From positions 1 to 46,386 of the forward strand of contig CAMBSN010000013.1 of assembly GCA_945870505.1 (NCBI GenBank): a stretch of DNA of 46,386 bases. Direction: 5' to 3'. The notes under the pieces were generated by a model. It was not told the DNA's origin. It saw nothing but the letters and a program-made list of their open reading frames with translations, and searched no databases. A program made the translations under genes and the position numbers. Position 1 is the stretch's first letter; every line of letters begins with the position of its first letter. Source of the DNA: Candidatus Kuenenia stuttgartensis (GTDB lineage Bacteria; Planctomycetota; Planctomycetia; Pirellulales; UBA1268). Positions 28,507 to 36,554 of this stretch are shown one piece after another.

Positions 28507-28536
28507 TACCCAGATTTGGTGGCTGGCACCTTTTTT
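28507..28536 (-). repeat. Right inverted end of the RAYT unit
   Basis: TACCCAGATTTGGTGGCTGG followed by CACCTTTTTT, the reverse complement of the left end, 44 bases before the transketolase start. Confidence 0.8.
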
Positions 28537-28579
28537 CCTACACTCCCCGCGTCAGTTTCCAGCCCTTGAAGGAGCCTCT

Positions 28580-30604
28580 ATGTCCGCCGACCTCGACCGC
28601 CTCGCCATCGATACGATCCGCACCCTCTCGATGGACGCCGTTGAGGCGGCAAAGAGCGGCCACCCAGGCACCCCAATGGCGCTCGCGCCGGTCGCGTTCA
28701 CCGTGTGGAAGGATTTTCTGCGGTACGACCCAGCCGACCCCGCCTGGCCCAACCGCGATCGGTTCGTGCTCTCCTGCGGCCACGCCTCGATGCTCCTCTA
28801 TTCGTTGATCCATCTCGCCGGCATCCGCCGTCCAAACGGCGCACCGGCCGTGTCGCTCGATGAGATCAAGAAGTTCCGGCAACTCGACAGCGTCTGCGCC
28901 GGCCACCCTGAGCACCACATGACCGCCGGCATCGAGACAACCACCGGCCCGCTCGGCCAGGGCTGCGGCAATTCCGTCGGCATGGCGATCGCCTCCAAGT
29001 GGCTGGGCGCTCATTACAACCAGCCCGGCCACTCGGTGTTCGACTACGACACCTACGTGCTCTGCAGCGACGGCGACCTGATGGAGGGCGTGGCCTGCGA
29101 AGCGGCGTCGATCGCCGGCCACCTCGGCCTCGCAAACCTCTGCTGGCTCTACGACGACAACCAGATCACGATCGAGGGTGAGACACATCTCGCGTTCACC
29201 GAAGACGTGGGGAAGAAGTTCGAGGGACTCGGCTGGCGGGTCGAGCGGGTGGCCGATGCCAACGACACTGCCGCCCTGAAGAAGGCCCTCACGGCGTTCA
29301 AAGCCGAGCAGCACAAGCCGACGATCGTGATCGTCAAGAGCGTGATCGGCTACGGCGCCCCGAAAAAGGCCGGCTCGCACGAATCGCACGGTGCGCCGCT
29401 CGGTGCCGAGGAGATCAAGGGGGCCAAGGCCGCATACGGCTGGCCCACCGACGAGTCATTCCGGGTTCCGGCCGAAGTGCCCGCGCACTTCGCGGGCACA
29501 CTCGGCGCCCGTGGCGCCGCGGCCAACACGGCCTGGAAGAAGACGGTGACGGGGCTCGACTCCGCCTGTGGAGCCGAACTGGCCGACTTCCTCGCGGGCC
29601 GGCTGCCGGCCGGCTGGGAGAAGGCAATCCCCTGCTTCCCGGCCGATGCAAAGGGGCTCGCCAGCCGCGTCTCGAGCGGCAAGGTGATCCAGGCCCTGAG
29701 CGCCGCTGTGCCCTGGTTCCTCGGCGGCTCCGCCGACCTCGCCCCCTCGACCATGACGCTCGTGCCGGGCGCCGGTGACTTCGGCCACGACAGCTACGCG
29801 GGCCGCAACTTCCACTTCGGCATCCGCGAGCACGGCATGGCCGCGGCCTGCAACGGCATGGCGCTCTCAGGCCTCCGCCCCTACTGCGCCACCTTCTTCG
29901 TGTTCCTCGACTACCTGAAGCCCTCGCTGCGGCTCTCGGCGATCGGCAATCTCGGTGTGATCTACGTGCTCACACACGACTCGATCGGCCTTGGCGAGGA
30001 CGGGCCCACGCACCAACCGATCGAGCAGCTTGCCACCGCCCGCGCGGTCCCTGGCCTTTCAGTCTTCCGCCCAGCCGACGCCAACGAGGTGGCCGAAACA
30101 TATCGCGTGGTCATGGAGCGGGCAGACCGCCCCGCGGTGATCGTGCTCTCACGGCAGAACCTTCCCACGCTCGACCGCTCCGCCGGCCTGGGCTCCGCGG
30201 CGGGCACAGCCAAGGGGGCCTACGTGCTCAAGGAGGCCGACGGCGGCAAGCCTGACTGCATCCTGATCGGCACCGGCAGCGAGGTGCAGATCTGCCTCGA
30301 GGCCGCCGACAAGCTCGCCTCTGAGGGCGTCAAGGCCCGAGTGGTGAGCATGCCGAGCTGGGATCTCTTCGAGCAGCAAGACTCGGCCTATCGAGAGAGC
30401 GTCTTGCCGAAGGCGATTACGGCCCGCGTGGCCTGCGAGGCCGCCTGCGGCTTTGGCTGGGAGCGTTGGCTCGGCACGCGGGGCGAGTTTGTGGGCATGA
30501 AGAGCTTCGGTGCCTCGGCGCCCGCCCCGGTGCTCTACAAGCACTTCGGAATCACATCAGACGGCGTTGCGGCGGCCGCCAAGCGGTCGCTAGCGGCAGG
30601 GTAA
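28580..30604 (+). CDS. tkt: Transketolase
   Basis: A thiamine diphosphate enzyme of 674 residues, moving two-carbon units between sugar phosphates in the non-oxidative pentose phosphate pathway. Typical blocks: AKSGHPGTPMALAP (27-40), LDSVCAGHPE, GPLGQGCGNSVGMAIASKWL, the ThDP signature CSDGDLMEGVACEAASIAG (G165-D166), FGIREHGMAAACNGMAL and EDGPTHQPIEQLATAR (from E473). The ATG at 28580 is preceded by GAAGGAG with good spacing. The RAYT unit lies immediately upstream and may have separated the gene from its original leader. Together with the G6PD fusion at 34560 it gives the window two pentose phosphate enzymes. Confidence 0.97.
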   Translation: MSADLDRLAIDTIRTLSMDAVEAAKSGHPGTPMALAPVAFTVWKDFLRYDPADPAWPNRDRFVLSCGHASMLLYSLIHLAGIRRPNGAPAVSLDEIKKFRQLDSVCAGHPEHHMTAGIETTTGPLGQGCGNSVGMAIASKWLGAHYNQPGHSVFDYDTYVLCSDGDLMEGVACEAASIAGHLGLANLCWLYDDNQITIEGETHLAFTEDVGKKFEGLGWRVERVADANDTAALKKALTAFKAEQHKPTIVIVKSVIGYGAPKKAGSHESHGAPLGAEEIKGAKAAYGWPTDESFRVPAEVPAHFAGTLGARGAAANTAWKKTVTGLDSACGAELADFLAGRLPAGWEKAIPCFPADAKGLASRVSSGKVIQALSAAVPWFLGGSADLAPSTMTLVPGAGDFGHDSYAGRNFHFGIREHGMAAACNGMALSGLRPYCATFFVFLDYLKPSLRLSAIGNLGVIYVLTHDSIGLGEDGPTHQPIEQLATARAVPGLSVFRPADANEVAETYRVVMERADRPAVIVLSRQNLPTLDRSAGLGSAAGTAKGAYVLKEADGGKPDCILIGTGSEVQICLEAADKLASEGVKARVVSMPSWDLFEQQDSAYRESVLPKAITARVACEAACGFGWERWLGTRGEFVGMKSFGASAPAPVLYKHFGITSDGVAAAAKRSLAAG

Positions 30605-30628
30605 CTCGCCCGCGGGCCGCGGCCTGCG

Positions 30629-31612
30629 TCAGGGCTGGTGGTGCGAGTCGCCGATGGAGGCGTCCTCGGCATCCTTGCCGGCGCGGTGCTCGCCGTCGTG
30701 GTTACGGTAGAGGTGATCGTCGCGGTGTAGCGCGTCGGACTGCGCCCTTTCGACGTGGCCGTCCTCGAAAAGGATGAAGTGCACTCCCTCGGGATGGTTA
30801 TCACTCCGCTCGCCACCCTCGTTCGGCGCGTCGGCCATCAGCGGGTGATGCCGGCGGTGGCCGTCGACGATCGGCAGCAGCTCACCAGAGGCGTCGCGAT
30901 GCCCCATGGTGTAGCCATAGTCTCCCCCCATCGACCGCACGAGTTCATCGAACTCGGGCGTGCCGATGGCGGCTCGAAGTTCGTCCATCGATGGGATCCG
31001 GAAGTTGCCCCGCCGCGATGACTCCGAATCGGGGACAAGGACCGTGCCGTCGTCGGCCACAAGGCGGTGCTCCGAGACAAGTGTGGGAGCGTAGAGGCCG
31101 GCACGGGACAGCGGGCCCTCGCCTGGAGGCGAAGGGTACTGGCGATGGGCGCCAGCGTAGCCCTGCAGCGAACCCGCGAGCGACTGGAGGTTGCGTTGGG
31201 CGCGGCGGGCACGCGCATCGGCGATCGATTCCAGCAGAAGCGGGGCGACCAGCACGCACGCAGCGAGCGCCGAGGCGGCGATGATCATCCGGTCGAGCCA
31301 CTGGCGGCCCGACGTTCCCTGCCACTCGGCATCGTCACGCGTCGGCACGGCGGGCCGGGTCATCGGCCGCATCGGAACGGTTGCTGGGGCAGCCTGCGAG
31401 GCCACGAAGGCCACAGTCCGCTTCGCCAAGCCGGCCGGCGGGGCCAGCGGCCCGCGATCACGGTCCAACGGCCGCAGGGCCTTGCGAATCAAGTCCAGAT
31501 TCCGCCGTAGGTCGGGGCCCCGCACCGGATCGGCCAGCGCGAGTTCCACCTGTCGAGACTCGCCCTCCTCGAGGGCGCCAAGACAATAGCCAACGAGTTC
31601 GTCTTCACGCAT
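30629..31612 (-). CDS. Transmembrane anti-sigma-like protein with a DUF1559/pseudopilin-like module
   Basis: A 327-residue protein downstream of the ECF sigma gene (45 bases apart, same strand). The N-terminal ~70 residues (MREDELVGYCLGALEEGESR...) look like a cytoplasmic anti-sigma region without a zinc motif. One membrane helix sits at about 108-130. Right after it comes RARRAQRNLQSLAGSLQGYA (from about 135) and then GAHRQYPSPPGEGPL, matching the post-helix segment of DUF1559/prepilin-like proteins, and near the C-terminus HPEGVHFILFEDGHV matches their H-x9-DG end. The tail is His/Asp-rich. The role as anti-sigma factor is inferred from position and layout. Confidence 0.75.
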   Translation of the reverse strand: MREDELVGYCLGALEEGESRQVELALADPVRGPDLRRNLDLIRKALRPLDRDRGPLAPPAGLAKRTVAFVASQAAPATVPMRPMTRPAVPTRDDAEWQGTSGRQWLDRMIIAASALAACVLVAPLLLESIADARARRAQRNLQSLAGSLQGYAGAHRQYPSPPGEGPLSRAGLYAPTLVSEHRLVADDGTVLVPDSESSRRGNFRIPSMDELRAAIGTPEFDELVRSMGGDYGYTMGHRDASGELLPIVDGHRRHHPLMADAPNEGGERSDNHPEGVHFILFEDGHVERAQSDALHRDDHLYRNHDGEHRAGKDAEDASIGDSHHQP

Positions 31613-31657
31613 GGCTTGGCCTCGCGTCGGCGTTCTCGGTCCAAGACAGTGCGGGGA

Positions 31658-32344
31658 TCATGCTCCATCCTCCATGGCTTCCGGCACGGCGCGTCCGCTC
31701 CGCTGCCACGACTCGTTGAGTTTGAGGAGCGCTGAATGCAACCGGCTCTTCACCGTGCCCACGGGAATGCCGAGCACGTCGGCAGCCTCGCGGTATTTCA
31801 TGCCTTGGTGGTAGACCAGCATCAGTGCACTCTTGAGCGATTCGGGAAGGTCGTCAACGGCCGAGCGAACCCATTCACGGGCTTCCTCGACCTCCATCTG
31901 CTTGTCGGCCGTCTGCCCATTTCCCGCTAGCATTTCCACGAGCGTGCCAACGTCATCCTCGCCACCGGTGCGGTTGTCGAGGCTGACCATTCGATGCCGA
32001 CGGTTGCGCCGCTGGCAATCGATGGCCTGGTTGGTCGCGATCGTGTAGAGCCAGGGCCGGAACCTGCGGCCTTCCTCGAACTGCTCCCTCTTGAGGTGGA
32101 CCTGGAGAAACGTCGCCTGAAACACGTCCTCCGCCATCTCGGCGTTGCCGAGGTAGCGACGGAGGTAACTGAACAACTCCTGCTCATACCGTTGCACGAG
32201 CGACTCAAAGGCCGCCGCATCCTCGTTTCGGCGGCAGCGGCTGAGCAGTTCCTCATCGGAAAGCCCGCCGACCACACCGCCTGCCCCGGAAGCCGGAGTC
32301 GGCACGCTGTGGCCACCGCCCGAACGTGAATCATGCAAATCCAT
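31658..32344 (-). CDS. ECF-type RNA polymerase sigma factor
   Basis: A 228-residue extracytoplasmic-function sigma factor. Region 2 includes YEQELFSYLRRYLGNAEMAE, DVFQATFLQVHL and FRPWLYTIATNQAIDCQRR. Region 4 is LPESLKSALMLVYHQGMKYR and EAADVLGIPVGTVKSRLHSA, the DNA-contacting helix-turn-helix. A short variable N-terminus (about 45 residues, Gly/Ser-rich) precedes region 2. ATG at 32344 is the best start; a further 28 upstream codons lack family support. The next gene is the transmembrane protein that probably restrains it. The 228-base gap to the divergent permease shows only a loose GC-rich inverted sequence (around 32488-32523); no promoter could be defended. Confidence 0.93.
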   Translation of the reverse strand: MDLHDSRSGGGHSVPTPASGAGGVVGGLSDEELLSRCRRNEDAAAFESLVQRYEQELFSYLRRYLGNAEMAEDVFQATFLQVHLKREQFEEGRRFRPWLYTIATNQAIDCQRRNRRHRMVSLDNRTGGEDDVGTLVEMLAGNGQTADKQMEVEEAREWVRSAVDDLPESLKSALMLVYHQGMKYREAADVLGIPVGTVKSRLHSALLKLNESWQRSGRAVPEAMEDGA

Positions 32345-32572
32345 CACTGCTACGGTGCCGGCAGGGGAAGGGTTCGCGGGCCTGAAAGAGTTTGGTTTTT
32401 GGGGTTCCGCGTTGGGCCCGTAACGCACGTGGTTCGCGGGCGAGGCGGCGGTCGATCACCCCGTCTGCTGAGTATAGCCCGAGACCCGTCCGGCCTGCCC
32501 GGGCGAGCAGGCCAGGCAGGACCCGTGGCGGTTTGACTTTTTGCGGTCAAACCTCGACATTCGCCGTCATCC

Positions 32573-34183
32573 ATGAACCGTAAAGCCCCCTACCGCTGGG
32601 CCTCTCCGGGCGACCTCAACGCCTTTTTTGGCCTGTCGATCGACAACCTCGCCGTCCTGGTGCTGACGGTCTCCCTGCTGGCGACCGTCTTCGGCTATCC
32701 AGCCCAGTTTGCCCTCTCACACCTCGTGCCGGGCACGGCCGTGGGCGTGGTGGTGGGCGACCTGATCTTTACCTGGATGGCCTTCCGCCTGGCCCGCCGA
32801 ACCGGCCGTAGCGACATCACAGCCATGCCGCTCGGCCTCGACACGCCGAGCACGTTCGGGATGGTGTTCTTCGTGATCGGCCCCGCCTTCGCAGAGGCGG
32901 TGGCCGGGGGCATGGATCAGGAGGCCGCCGCCCGCCGGGCCTGGCATATCGGCATGTGCTCGATCGTCGCCAGCGGCGTGTTCAAGATGGCCTGCGCCTT
33001 CGTCGCCGGTCCCGTTCGCCGGCTCGTGCCACGGGCGGCGCTGCTCGGCAGCCTGACGGCGATCGCCCTGGCGTTGATCACGTTCCTGCCACTCCTCGAG
33101 ATCTTCGCATCGCCGCTGGCCGGGCTTGTGGCGCTGGGCATCATTCTCGCGAGCCTTACGGCCCACGTCCCATTCCCCTTCAAGATTCCCGGCGCGCTGG
33201 CGGCGCTCGTCGTGGGCGGGCTGATCCAGTTCGCCGGCCAGCGGGCCGGCTGGATTCCCGATGTCGGCCACATGGCGATCGACCCTGCCGCCGCGCTCTG
33301 GCCGACGGAATGGCTGGCCGCCTTCCGGTGCGAGTGGCTCGAGGCCTGGCCATACACCGTGAAGTATCTGCCGGTCGTGATCCCTTTCGCGCTGGCCACG
33401 GTGGTGGGGGGCATCGACTGCACGGAGAGCGCTGCGGCCGCCGGCGACGAGTATGACACCGGCCAGGTCATCGGCGTTGAGGCCATCGCCACGGTCATCG
33501 CCGGCGCCTGCGGCGGCGTGATTCAGACCACGCCCTACATCGGCCACCCGGCCTACAAGGCGATGGGAGGCCGCGCGGCCTACACGCTCATGACGGCCGC
33601 TTTCATCGGACTCGCCGGCCTGACCGGCACATTCGCCTACCTCTACCAGATCCTGCCCGGACCGGCCCTTGTGCCGATCCTGGTGTTCGTCGGCCTTGAG
33701 ATCACGGCCCAGAGTTTCCACGCCACGCCTCAGAGGCACTATCCGGCGGTCGCCCTCGCCTGCGTGCCGGCGCTGGCAGCGCTGGCCAAGATCGAAACCG
33801 ACAAGGTGATGGCCGCGGGTGCCCATCCCGATGCTCTCCTCGCGCGGGAACTCTTCTCTCTGCAGATCATCTCCGCCGGCTTCATCGTCACGAGCGTGCT
33901 CTGGGCCGGGATGCTGACGGCGCTCTTGGATCGCCGGCTGCCACGAGCCGCTGGCTGGTGCCTCGCGGCGGCGGCGTTTACGGCGTGCGGCGTGATCCAT
34001 TCGCCCTTCAAGGATGGCCGACTGTTCCTCCCGTGGGCCATCGGGGAACTTCCCGCCGAGGCGGCCGGCCGAGGCCCGCTGGAACTTGCCATGGCCTATG
34101 GCCTGCTCGCGGCCCTGTACATCGCCTGGTCGGTGATCCAGCCAGCCACGCCGCTGCCGGATGCCACCGACGAACACCACTGA
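32573..34183 (+). CDS. NCS2-like (xanthine/uracil family) permease
   Basis: A 536-residue membrane protein with about 12-14 hydrophobic helices. It begins WASPGDLNAFFGLSIDNLAV and contains DITAMPLGLDTPSTFGMVFF, GSLTAIALALITFLPLLEIF, VVGGIDCTESAAAAGDEYDT (substrate/ion-site-like acidic segment) and GVIQTTPYIGHPAYKAMGGR, consistent with the xanthine/uracil permease superfamily. The subgroup is the one often annotated as xanthine/uracil/vitamin C permease; the solute is not determinable. The ATG at 32573 has no clear Shine-Dalgarno sequence (CATTCGCCGTCATCC upstream), so it may be read from a short leader or without one. Ends in a convergent repeat gap. Confidence 0.85.
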   Translation: MNRKAPYRWASPGDLNAFFGLSIDNLAVLVLTVSLLATVFGYPAQFALSHLVPGTAVGVVVGDLIFTWMAFRLARRTGRSDITAMPLGLDTPSTFGMVFFVIGPAFAEAVAGGMDQEAAARRAWHIGMCSIVASGVFKMACAFVAGPVRRLVPRAALLGSLTAIALALITFLPLLEIFASPLAGLVALGIILASLTAHVPFPFKIPGALAALVVGGLIQFAGQRAGWIPDVGHMAIDPAAALWPTEWLAAFRCEWLEAWPYTVKYLPVVIPFALATVVGGIDCTESAAAAGDEYDTGQVIGVEAIATVIAGACGGVIQTTPYIGHPAYKAMGGRAAYTLMTAAFIGLAGLTGTFAYLYQILPGPALVPILVFVGLEITAQSFHATPQRHYPAVALACVPALAALAKIETDKVMAAGAHPDALLARELFSLQIISAGFIVTSVLWAGMLTALLDRRLPRAAGWCLAAAAFTACGVIHSPFKDGRLFLPWAIGELPAEAAGRGPLELAMAYGLLAALYIAWSVIQPATPLPDATDEHH

Positions 34184-34217
34184 CGGGCGTTTCATAGGTG
34201 GTCACACGTGATCTGAG

Positions 34218-34355
34218 GCTCGGGGCTGCCCGTGCCCGTCGCCGGACGCTCGCTACGGGCATCCTGCCCTTCGCTCGCTCGATGCTGACTTCGCTTCGCC
34301 ATCCCTGGCTGCGCTCGTCAGCAACGCCGGCTCCCGGGCACGGGCAACCCCTCGC
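34218..34355 (-). repeat. Structured ~140-nt intergenic element, copy D
   Basis: Inverted relative to copies A-C. P1 pairs 34222-34238 with 34335-34351 (one mismatch). P4 is GGGCA/TGCCC (34257-34261/34265-34269) with a TCC loop. P2 is TGCTGAC (34283-34289) with GTCAGCA (34317-34323), perfect. P3 is GCCA/TGGC (34298-34301/34306-34309). Same P2 type as copy C. It lies between converging genes. Confidence 0.8.
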
Positions 34356-34373
34356 GGCCTCATGCCTTAGAAA

Positions 34374-34450
34374 GCCGACCGGCCGTAAGGCCGCGGGCAT
34401 CCCCTCACGCTGGAGCCCACTTCAAGCCGACCGGCCGTAAGGCCGCGGGC
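34374..34450. repeat. Pair of 25-base direct repeats
   Basis: GCCGACCGGCCGTAAGGCCG followed by CGGGC occurs at 34374-34398 and again at 34426-34450, 52 bases start to start. Each unit holds a small inverted core, CGGCC-GTAA-GGCCG. It is a different family from the other repeats in the window. Confidence 0.8.
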
Positions 34451-34559
34451 GAACCACGCTGGATGCGAGTTCTGGTGGTGCCTCACCCCACGCCTCACGG
34501 CGTTGGGCTTGTACAAGCGGCCGCCGAGAGGCAGAAGGCGTGACCCGTACCAAGCCGTT

Positions 34560-36467
34560 TCAGGCTTCGCGACGGGCCGCCTGCCGCTCGGCCGCGAGGC
34601 GACGAAACTCGGCATCGGCCTCCGGAAAATCCTGGATGATCCGCCGAAAATCGCTCCCCTCGAGCACCAGCAGATCGCACGGCCGTGTCGCCCGCACCGT
34701 CGCGCTTCGCGGCCGGTCGAAGAGGACCGCCATCTCACCGAAGAACTCACCCTCGCCGATGCGGCCAAGCACCTCCCCCGCCTCGCCAACCGCCTCGAGT
34801 TCACCACGGCAGACGAAATACATCTCCGATTTCAGGTCGCCACACTCCACCACCGCGGTCCCTGCCTCAACGACCAGCGGCTGAAAGGCAAGCAGGAGGT
34901 TGTTGAGCAGCACGACCGGGGCCGCGGTGAAGAACGGCGACCGTGCCAGCACCGCGCGGTTGAGGCTCTCGTGCCAGCGGCGGCTGTCGCGGGAGAGGAG
35001 CGTGCCGGCGGCCAGCGGCCCCCACGTACCGGCAGCGTAGTTGGGATAGTCGCCGGCGCGTGATTCTCGCCACGCGTCGAGCACCGGTTGCACGATCTGC
35101 CAGGACGTCTCCACGAAATCGGTCCGCGAGAAGAGCGTCGGATCCCCGTTGAGCGCGCTGAACAGCAGCACCTCGTAGCCGGTGCCACGGGCGGCTTCAA
35201 ACGTTTCGGCATAGTCGAATCGCATACCAGCCGATTGCAGCACGAAGGTCGGCCCCGGCCGCTTGGCCTGCATGCGGATCTCGACGGCCTGGAAGGGCTG
35301 GATGTGGAAGATCAGTTGGTTGCCCAGGCCGCACAACGGTGCGGACGGTTTGAACTGGACGACGATCTCGGTGCCCCGTTTCCACAGTGCCTTACCCGAC
35401 CTCAGGTAGACCGGCATGCCGGCCCAGCGGTCGTTATCGACGTGGAGTTTGACGGCGGCGTAGGTCTCGGTGTTCGAGTCGGGATCGACGGCCGGCTCCT
35501 CTCGGTAGCCAACGGCAGTCTCTCCGTCGGCCCGAACGCCGGCGCCATACTGACCCCGAACGCAGTCACGGTCGACGTCGTCACGATTCAACAGCCTCAC
35601 AGAGCGGAGCAGGGTCGACTTGGCGTCGCGAATGACGCCCGGATCGAGCGACGACGGCGGTTCCATGCAGACATAGGCCAGCATCTGCAGGAGATGATTC
35701 TGGAGCATGTCGCGAACCACGCCCGTCTTGTCGTAGTAGCCCCCGCGGGTCTCGACACCCACGGTCTCCGTCGCCGAGATCTGGATGTGGTCGATGTGAC
35801 GGGCGTCCCAGAGGGGCGCGAACATGCTGTTGGCGAGCCGGAACGCCAGCAGGTTCTGCACGGTTTCCTTGCCGAGGTAATGGTCGATCCGATAGATCTC
35901 GTCCTCGCGCCAGTGATCAAGCAGCGTCTGATTGAGCGCCCGGGCCGAGGCCAGATCCTTCCCGAACGGCTTCTCGACGATAATCCGCTTCTGCCCCGCG
36001 AGCCGGGTGAACCCGGCGGCATCGAGCTGCCGGTTCACGAGCCCGAAAAAGTCAGGCGAGATCGCCAGGTAGAGCAGCGTGTTACCGGCGGCGCCGCTCG
36101 ACGCCGCCACCTCATCGACGAGCGACTTGAGCCGCGTGAAGGCGGCCGGATCGTCGAACTCGCCGCCGGTGTAGTGCAGCCGCGATTCCAGCCACTGCCA
36201 GCAGCCCTCGTCGAGCGTCGCCCGCGTGTTGAAACGGCCGATCTCGGCTCGCTGCTGGCTGCGAAACTCGGGGGTCGTGATCGGCTCACGGCCCATGCCG
36301 ACGATGGCGAAGGCCTCGGGCAAGAGTCCGTCACAGGCGAGGTTGTAGACCGCCGGGATCAGCAGCCGCTTCGTCAGGTCGCCCGATGCGCCCACGATCA
36401 CGAGCACGCCCGGAGCGGCCGTAACCGTCCGAGCAGGCCGGCCGTCACGCTGTGTTTCTGGTTGCAT
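34560..36467 (-). CDS. zwf: Glucose-6-phosphate dehydrogenase fused to a cyclic-nucleotide-binding domain
   Basis: A 635-residue fusion. Residues about 18-505 are a full G6PD, the NADP-dependent entry enzyme of the oxidative pentose phosphate pathway: nucleotide-fold motif GASGDLTKR (26-34), EKPFGKD (165-171), active-site RIDHYLGKE (193-201), and YLRSGKALWKR further on. Residues about 510-625 form a cyclic-nucleotide-binding (CRP/PKA-regulatory type) domain: PLVVEAGTAVVECGDLKSEM, then YFVCRGELEAVGE, then the phosphate-binding cassette FFGEMAVLFDRPRSATVRA with the key E578 and R587 kept. Ordinary G6PD ends near 490-510. The frame is continuous with no stop or repeat at the join. It is inferred that a nucleotide or other ligand tunes the enzyme. 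ATG at 36467. Confidence 0.93.
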   Translation of the reverse strand: MQPETQRDGRPARTVTAAPGVLVIVGASGDLTKRLLIPAVYNLACDGLLPEAFAIVGMGREPITTPEFRSQQRAEIGRFNTRATLDEGCWQWLESRLHYTGGEFDDPAAFTRLKSLVDEVAASSGAAGNTLLYLAISPDFFGLVNRQLDAAGFTRLAGQKRIIVEKPFGKDLASARALNQTLLDHWREDEIYRIDHYLGKETVQNLLAFRLANSMFAPLWDARHIDHIQISATETVGVETRGGYYDKTGVVRDMLQNHLLQMLAYVCMEPPSSLDPGVIRDAKSTLLRSVRLLNRDDVDRDCVRGQYGAGVRADGETAVGYREEPAVDPDSNTETYAAVKLHVDNDRWAGMPVYLRSGKALWKRGTEIVVQFKPSAPLCGLGNQLIFHIQPFQAVEIRMQAKRPGPTFVLQSAGMRFDYAETFEAARGTGYEVLLFSALNGDPTLFSRTDFVETSWQIVQPVLDAWRESRAGDYPNYAAGTWGPLAAGTLLSRDSRRWHESLNRAVLARSPFFTAAPVVLLNNLLLAFQPLVVEAGTAVVECGDLKSEMYFVCRGELEAVGEAGEVLGRIGEGEFFGEMAVLFDRPRSATVRATRPCDLLVLEGSDFRRIIQDFPEADAEFRRLAAERQAARREA

Positions 36468-36554
36468 GGCTGCGACTCCCCTGGGCGGATCGTAGCACAG
36501 CGAGAGAAATGGCCCGCAGAGCTTCAGCCGACCGCGGCGACCCATCGCCCACCA

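Larger units (their letters stand above)
27719..28537. mobile_element. RAYT transposase unit with inverted ends (REPtron-like)
   Basis: About 820 bases bounded by near-perfect inverted repeats: AAAAAGGTGCCAGCCACCAA plus ATCTGGGTA at about 27721-27749, and its reverse complement at 28507-28536. Inside is a single Y1/HUH transposase gene. The left end abuts the peptidase stop codon and the right end is about 33 bases before the transketolase ribosome site, so the unit occupies the gap exactly. Classical IS200/IS605 elements lack terminal inverted repeats; a RAYT between two inverted REP sequences fits better. Confidence 0.78.
34184..34559. other. Repeat-bearing gap between converging genes
   Basis: These 376 bases between the permease and the G6PD fusion gene hold structured-element copy D (34218-34355) and a pair of 25-base direct repeats (34374-34398 and 34426-34450). 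From 34451 to 34559 nothing was recognised beyond a weak inverted sequence near 34485-34507. No credible gene. Confidence 0.7.

Noticed and set aside
30605-30628. Terminator between tkt and the anti-sigma gene
   Set aside because: Only a short GC palindrome is present in 24 bases, with no T-run on either strand.
32717-34195. Minus-strand open frame (492 codons) over the permease
   Set aside because: Antisense to a membrane protein with clear helices; no motif of its own.
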